In this document: positions 13,435-16,481 of the stretch, one piece after another
Position numbering within the stretch: the stretch's first letter is position 1
Layout of the letters: each line of letters starts with the position of its first letter
DNA from: Spirochaetales bacterium
GTDB lineage: Bacteria > Spirochaetota > Spirochaetia > Sphaerochaetales > Sphaerochaetaceae
Reading direction: 5' to 3'
Length of the DNA stretch: 16,481 bases
Assembly: GCA_022784805.1 (NCBI GenBank)
Contig: JALFYG010000064.1
Coordinates: forward strand, 1 to 16,481
Program-made: the position numbers and the translations under genes
The notes under the pieces: model-generated
The model's database searches: none
Seen by the model: only the letters and a program-made list of their open reading frames with translations
What the model was told of the DNA's origin: nothing

Positions 13435-14601
13435 ATGGATGATTACATATACAGAGTAGCTGAAATAGATAAAAAACTTGAGAAGAAGTCGCTTTTTCTT
13501 TTCGGTCCTAGACAGACAGGGAAGTCCTCCTATATCAGAAACCAGCTTAGAGAGCCTAGATTGTCATGGTCACTGCTGGACAATGAACTTTATCGTAACC
13601 TTTCAATGCGTCCTTCACTTCTGAGGAACACTCTCAGGGCCAAGGGGATAAATGATGGGATTGTCGTAATCGATGAAATCCAAAGACTTCCCGATCTTCT
13701 TAATGAGGTACATATGCTTATTGAGGAGACAGATATACATTTTTTACTAACAGGTTCTAGTGCAAGAAAACTGAAAAAGAAAGGGGTGAACCTGCTTGGA
13801 GGCAGAGCAGGAAAACTCAATTTCCATCCTCTTGTATGGCCTGAAATCACAGATTATGAAATAACAATAGACAAGATATTTAGAACGGGGCTTCTTCCTG
13901 CTGCATTCAGTGATGATGACTGCGATAGTCTCCTTAATGATTATGTAGGGCTCTATGTGAAGGAGGAGATTGAAGCGGAACGTGAAATAAGAAATCTTCC
14001 TCCATTCTGGGAGTTTTTAAGAATAGCTGCCACAGAGAGCGGAGAGATTACAAACTATGAGAATGTAGCCCGTGATGTCGGAATAAGCGGAGTCAGTGTC
14101 CGCGAGTGGTACAATATCCTAATAGATACGCTCATTGGTTTCGAGGTTCCTCCCTACCGAAAGACAAAGTTAAGGAAGCCAAACGCATCAAGCAAGTTCT
14201 ATCTATTTGATGTTGGAGTCACCAGAAAACTCCAGGGCCTCTCAGTAATAGAGGAAGGGACTACAGAATTCGGAAGATATTTCGAGAACTATATTGCAAT
14301 GGAGATTCGTAGCTTTCTTGATTACTCAGGCCTTGATAAAGAAGGCTTACACTACTGGCATGCCCAAAGTGGACAGGAGGTGGATTTCATCATTAAAGAG
14401 AAGGTAGCTGTTGAGGTGAAAGCGACAAAACATGTTTCCCCTAGAGATCTGAAAGGTCTTAAAGCACTTATGGAAGAGGGGCTTATGGAAAAGTATATCC
14501 TTGTATGCAGGGAGGATTATCCACAACTTCTTGATAACGGAATATTGATTCTTCCATATAAGGATTTTCTTTCAGATCTATGGGGAGGAAGAATTCTCTG
14601 A
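13435..14601 (+). CDS. AAA-family ATPase with DUF4143-type C-terminal domain
   Basis: This 388-residue protein belongs to the abundant 'ATP-binding protein, AAA_14/DUF4143' class. Walker A GPRQTGKSS is at 24-32, Walker B VVIDEIQ at 77-83 and the sensor segment LLTGSSARKL at 104-113. A winged-helix-like middle (about 205-235, ITNYENVARDVGISGVSVRE) follows. The C-terminal domain carries FENYIAMEI (283-291), GQEVDFII (313-320) and VAVEVKA (324-330), which fit a PD-(D/E)XK nuclease-like fold with Asp-317, Glu-327 and Lys-329. The cellular role of the family is unsettled; defence or mobile-element links have been suggested. AGGAG (13424-13428) supports ATG 13435. It stands alone as a single-gene unit, preceded by repeats it might bind itself, with an insertion sequence directly downstream. 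Confidence 0.9.
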   Translation: MDDYIYRVAEIDKKLEKKSLFLFGPRQTGKSSYIRNQLREPRLSWSLLDNELYRNLSMRPSLLRNTLRAKGINDGIVVIDEIQRLPDLLNEVHMLIEETDIHFLLTGSSARKLKKKGVNLLGGRAGKLNFHPLVWPEITDYEITIDKIFRTGLLPAAFSDDDCDSLLNDYVGLYVKEEIEAEREIRNLPPFWEFLRIAATESGEITNYENVARDVGISGVSVREWYNILIDTLIGFEVPPYRKTKLRKPNASSKFYLFDVGVTRKLQGLSVIEEGTTEFGRYFENYIAMEIRSFLDYSGLDKEGLHYWHAQSGQEVDFIIKEKVAVEVKATKHVSPRDLKGLKALMEEGLMEKYILVCREDYPQLLDNGILILPYKDFLSDLWGGRIL

Positions 14602-14660
14602 AATAGAATTACATGTATGAGCAAAGAAAACTATCAGCCAAAAGGTATAGATGATTAAAT

Positions 14661-14685
14661 AACAGTTTCCCAATTTATCGGACTA
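14661..14685 (+). repeat. Left terminal inverted repeat of the insertion sequence
   Basis: Its reverse complement begins TAGTCCGAT and contains TTGGGAAA. It matches the right repeat at 21 of 25 positions. The outermost bases are less conserved, so the exact tip is uncertain by a few nucleotides. Confidence 0.8.
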
Positions 14686-16233
14686 AGGATTCTTTCTAGG
14701 TCTTCCTCTCTTGCGTTTCGGCTCGTCTGAGACAGGCTTCTCCTTTCTTGGTCTCCCTGGACTCTTCTTCTCCTTTTTAGAGGTTGCAAGTCCAAGCTTC
14801 ACCAGCTCATCCATCACTGATGGGAGTGTATGAACCCAGTATCTGTCATTGTCCTTTGGTCTGTCTGTTTCACCCTTTATGTTTCTCCAAGCCGATGAAA
14901 GGTCCTCCATCAGTTCACCGTAGCTCATTGTGTCCAATAGTCCGGCCTCATCGGCCTTCTTTGTCATCCTGGAGGTCAGTATCGTTGCTATGAGGTTTAC
15001 GAACTCCTCCCCAATGACGCTGAAGTCTCCCTGTACCTTGGTGGTTGTGAGGCCCTCGTCACCCTTGTACTGTGAGAACATCAGCTCCAAAAGCCATCTT
15101 TGACAGTAGATGTCGTACACCTCCTTTTCAGGAAGGTCCAAATCGGAGATGAATACTATCGTGCCGAAGCTCTCCTTCTGTTTGGTATACTTCTCACTGT
15201 CAAAGGATCCTTTTTCAATGGAGCCCTCTATGAAGCCCATGTCCTCCTTTCCCGCCCTGTATATGTCACGGAAGGAATAGAGGAACTTCCCTCCGTTCAT
15301 GGCAGTCTTTTTGCAGAGCAGGGCCTTGTCACGGCAGTGCAGTGTCTTGTCCCACGCAAATGCATCATGCTCCTTAATAAGCTTCGAACTCCTCTTAAGG
15401 GGAAGAAGATAGTGGAGTTCGCTGTTCTTTTCCAGCTCATCCTGCATGTTCTTCAATGGAAAGCCTTTGTCTGCGACTATTATGCCCTTACTTATGCAGT
15501 TGTCGCTGAGGAATGATGAGACTGCGACGGCGTCTATGTTGTTTCCCGGGAACACCTCGGAACACAGTGGCTCACCTGTCTCAGTGTCGAAGGCATAGAG
15601 TATGGAGACATCCTTAGTACCCTTGGTCCTTGCCTTCCTGCTGTAGGCGGAGAAATCATTGACGCTGCTGTCGTCATGCCTCAGCGTTCCGTCTATCGCG
15701 ATGTGGTGGCCGCTGCATACAGAAGAGAGTCTCTTTTCATAGAATAGCCTTCTCTTTTCTCCATCCATGCCTATCCTCTTGTAGAACTCTGTAATGCTGT
15801 TCCTGCTCATGGCGCAGCCAGGATAATGGAAGCCTACGAAGGTCCTCTCATATTCGGTGGAGTACCTGTTGCATGCAATCCTGGGCTTTATGACCTTGAG
15901 GGTGGCTACAGCCATCAATTCTGCTGCATCCCTTATGGGGTATATGGAAAGGAGGTCCTTATAGATGTCATCGGAAAAGATGTGTGCAAATGCAGCTGCA
16001 CCGTAGCTCAGCATTTCTGGCTTCTCCGCTGTCTTCTCGGCCCTGGGAACAAAGACGCCGTCGATGATGTGTCCGATGACCCTTCCGTTCTTGGGCCTGG
16101 GGTTGCCTCCGCTCTCATAGACGATCTCGCCCCTCTCCCTGACGGAGTAGCGGTAGACAGTATCCCTTCCGCTGTCCTCGACTATGGTGTTCACAGGTCT
16201 CTTCACCTTTCTGACCGACTCAGGCACTGCCAT
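14683..16233 (-). CDS. DDE transposase, IS4/IS1634-like, with AT-hook tail
   Basis: This 516-residue transposase carries an RNase H-like DDE core. The first Asp is in HHIAIDGT (Asp-181), the second in IIVADKGF (Asp-255), and the Glu is in YCQRWLLELMFSQYK. In that segment Tyr-376, Arg-379, Glu-383 and Lys-390 keep the exact Y-(2)-R-(3)-E-(6)-K spacing of the IS4 group. The catalytic residues are complete, so the enzyme may be active. The last 30 residues contain two GRPRK AT-hooks (about 493-497 and 510-514) in a Lys/Arg/Pro-rich tail, which would bind the minor groove of AT-rich DNA. AAGGAG precedes the ATG at good distance on the minus strand. The C-terminal stop lies inside the left inverted repeat. 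Confidence 0.93.
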   Translation of the reverse strand: MAVPESVRKVKRPVNTIVEDSGRDTVYRYSVRERGEIVYESGGNPRPKNGRVIGHIIDGVFVPRAEKTAEKPEMLSYGAAAFAHIFSDDIYKDLLSIYPIRDAAELMAVATLKVIKPRIACNRYSTEYERTFVGFHYPGCAMSRNSITEFYKRIGMDGEKRRLFYEKRLSSVCSGHHIAIDGTLRHDDSSVNDFSAYSRKARTKGTKDVSILYAFDTETGEPLCSEVFPGNNIDAVAVSSFLSDNCISKGIIVADKGFPLKNMQDELEKNSELHYLLPLKRSSKLIKEHDAFAWDKTLHCRDKALLCKKTAMNGGKFLYSFRDIYRAGKEDMGFIEGSIEKGSFDSEKYTKQKESFGTIVFISDLDLPEKEVYDIYCQRWLLELMFSQYKGDEGLTTTKVQGDFSVIGEEFVNLIATILTSRMTKKADEAGLLDTMSYGELMEDLSSAWRNIKGETDRPKDNDRYWVHTLPSVMDELVKLGLATSKKEKKSPGRPRKEKPVSDEPKRKRGRPRKNP

Positions 16234-16253
16234 TGCAAAATCTCCTTTTACTA

Positions 16254-16301
16254 TAGTCCAGTATATCAGAACCGGACTAAAAATGCAATAGCTTTTTAGT
16301 C
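16254..16301. repeat. Palindromes in the transposase leader
   Basis: TAGTCC (16254-16259) and GGACTA (16274-16279) form one inverted repeat. GACTAAAAA (16275-16283) and TTTTTAGTC (16293-16301) form a second, perfect 9-bp one that overlaps it. TAGTCC is also the inner edge of the element's terminal repeats, so the transposase may bind here and control its own promoter. That is inference. Confidence 0.5.
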
Positions 16302-16341
16302 AATTGTGACTTTATCTCTATAAGAAAATGTCATAAAAACA

Positions 16342-16366
16342 GTGCATAATGACGGACACTATGCAC
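16342..16366. repeat. Inverted repeat GTGCATA/TATGCAC in the insertion sequence
   Basis: GTGCATA (16342-16348) and TATGCAC (16360-16366) are perfect 7-bp inverted copies around an 11-nt centre, in the noncoding part of the element between the transposase start and the right end. The role is unknown. Confidence 0.45.
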
Positions 16367-16455
16367 CTGGATAATGAGAAATGGATTTAAATAGGTTTTT
16401 ACGACCGGCAAATGGGAGGAAACACCCTGAAAATAAGGTCAAAGGCCTGTTTCTA

Positions 16456-16480
16456 TAGTCCGATGATTTGGGAAAGTCTT
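16456..16480 (-). repeat. Right terminal inverted repeat of the insertion sequence
   Basis: It starts TAGTCCGATGATTTGGGAAA and pairs with the left repeat at 14661-14685 (21 of 25). It lies at the very end of the window, so the flanking target sequence is not visible. Confidence 0.8.
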
Positions 16481-16481
16481 A

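Larger units (their letters stand above)
14661..16481 (-). mobile_element. Insertion sequence with IS4/IS1634-like transposase, essentially complete
   Basis: The element of about 1.82 kb is delimited by matching terminal inverted repeats (14661-14685 and 16456-16480; 21 of 25 bases match). It holds a single intact transposase gene on the minus strand and about 220 nt of leader. The left repeat includes the transposase stop codon. The target-site duplication cannot be judged, because the window ends at the right repeat. The IS4-group assignment rests on the transposase DDE/YREK motifs. Confidence 0.85.

Noticed and set aside
14650..14662. Target-site duplication next to the left end of the insertion sequence
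   Set aside because: The window stops at the right end, so the second copy cannot be seen, and the few visible bases do not match convincingly.
15826..16299. Plus-strand 157-aa frame opposite the transposase
   Set aside because: It is antisense to the transposase N-terminal half and has no ribosome-binding sequence or family features.

Overview
The window looks like part of a chromosome of a host-associated, fermentative spirochaete (Treponema/Sphaerochaeta-like). This is inferred from moderate-to-low GC, heavy AGA arginine use, a solute-binding protein whose signal peptide ends in the 'ANG-x-x-E' style common in that group, and the MoxR/DUF58 gene pair. A clostridial origin cannot be excluded without a database search.

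Layout. (1) At 1-273, minus strand, are the first codons of a probable TnpB-type transposon protein and a small zinc-ribbon protein. (2) At 287-3516, plus strand, is a three-gene MoxR ATPase / DUF58 / DUF4129-like membrane-protein operon. It has a well-spaced promoter whose predicted start of transcription falls on the first ATG, so the message may be leaderless. (3) At 3515-3608, minus strand, is an RNA gene with the signal recognition particle (4.5S, ffs) apical domain and a perfect closing helix. (4) At 3779-13148, plus strand, is one long, tightly packed transporter operon: an S-component-like membrane protein, two LplB/LplC-type permeases, a large solute-binding protein, then two small membrane proteins, a MalK/UgpC-type ATPase, two more small membrane proteins and a second MalK/UgpC-type ATPase, closed by a terminator. 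(5) At 13355-14601 is a stand-alone AAA ATPase with a DUF4143-type C-terminus, preceded by a cluster of ACTTTGAA repeats. (6) At 14661-16481 is an essentially complete insertion sequence (IS4/IS1634-like DDE transposase with two C-terminal AT-hooks) bounded by imperfect terminal inverted repeats.

How the parts work together. The ten-gene operon encodes everything a carbohydrate-type ABC importer needs (binding protein, two permeases, ATPase). It also encodes a second ATPase and five further polytopic membrane proteins, four of which I cannot assign to any family. Their packing (stop/start overlaps or gaps of 1-13 nt, apart from about 40 and 80 nt flanking the binding-protein gene) argues that they belong to the same machine. 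This expanded importer is the best candidate here for an under-described system. No glycosidase or transcription factor lies next to it, so the substrate cannot be read from context. The MoxR operon is a predicted chaperone/membrane-stress or protein-assembly module, here in a form whose third gene lacks a visible transglutaminase core.
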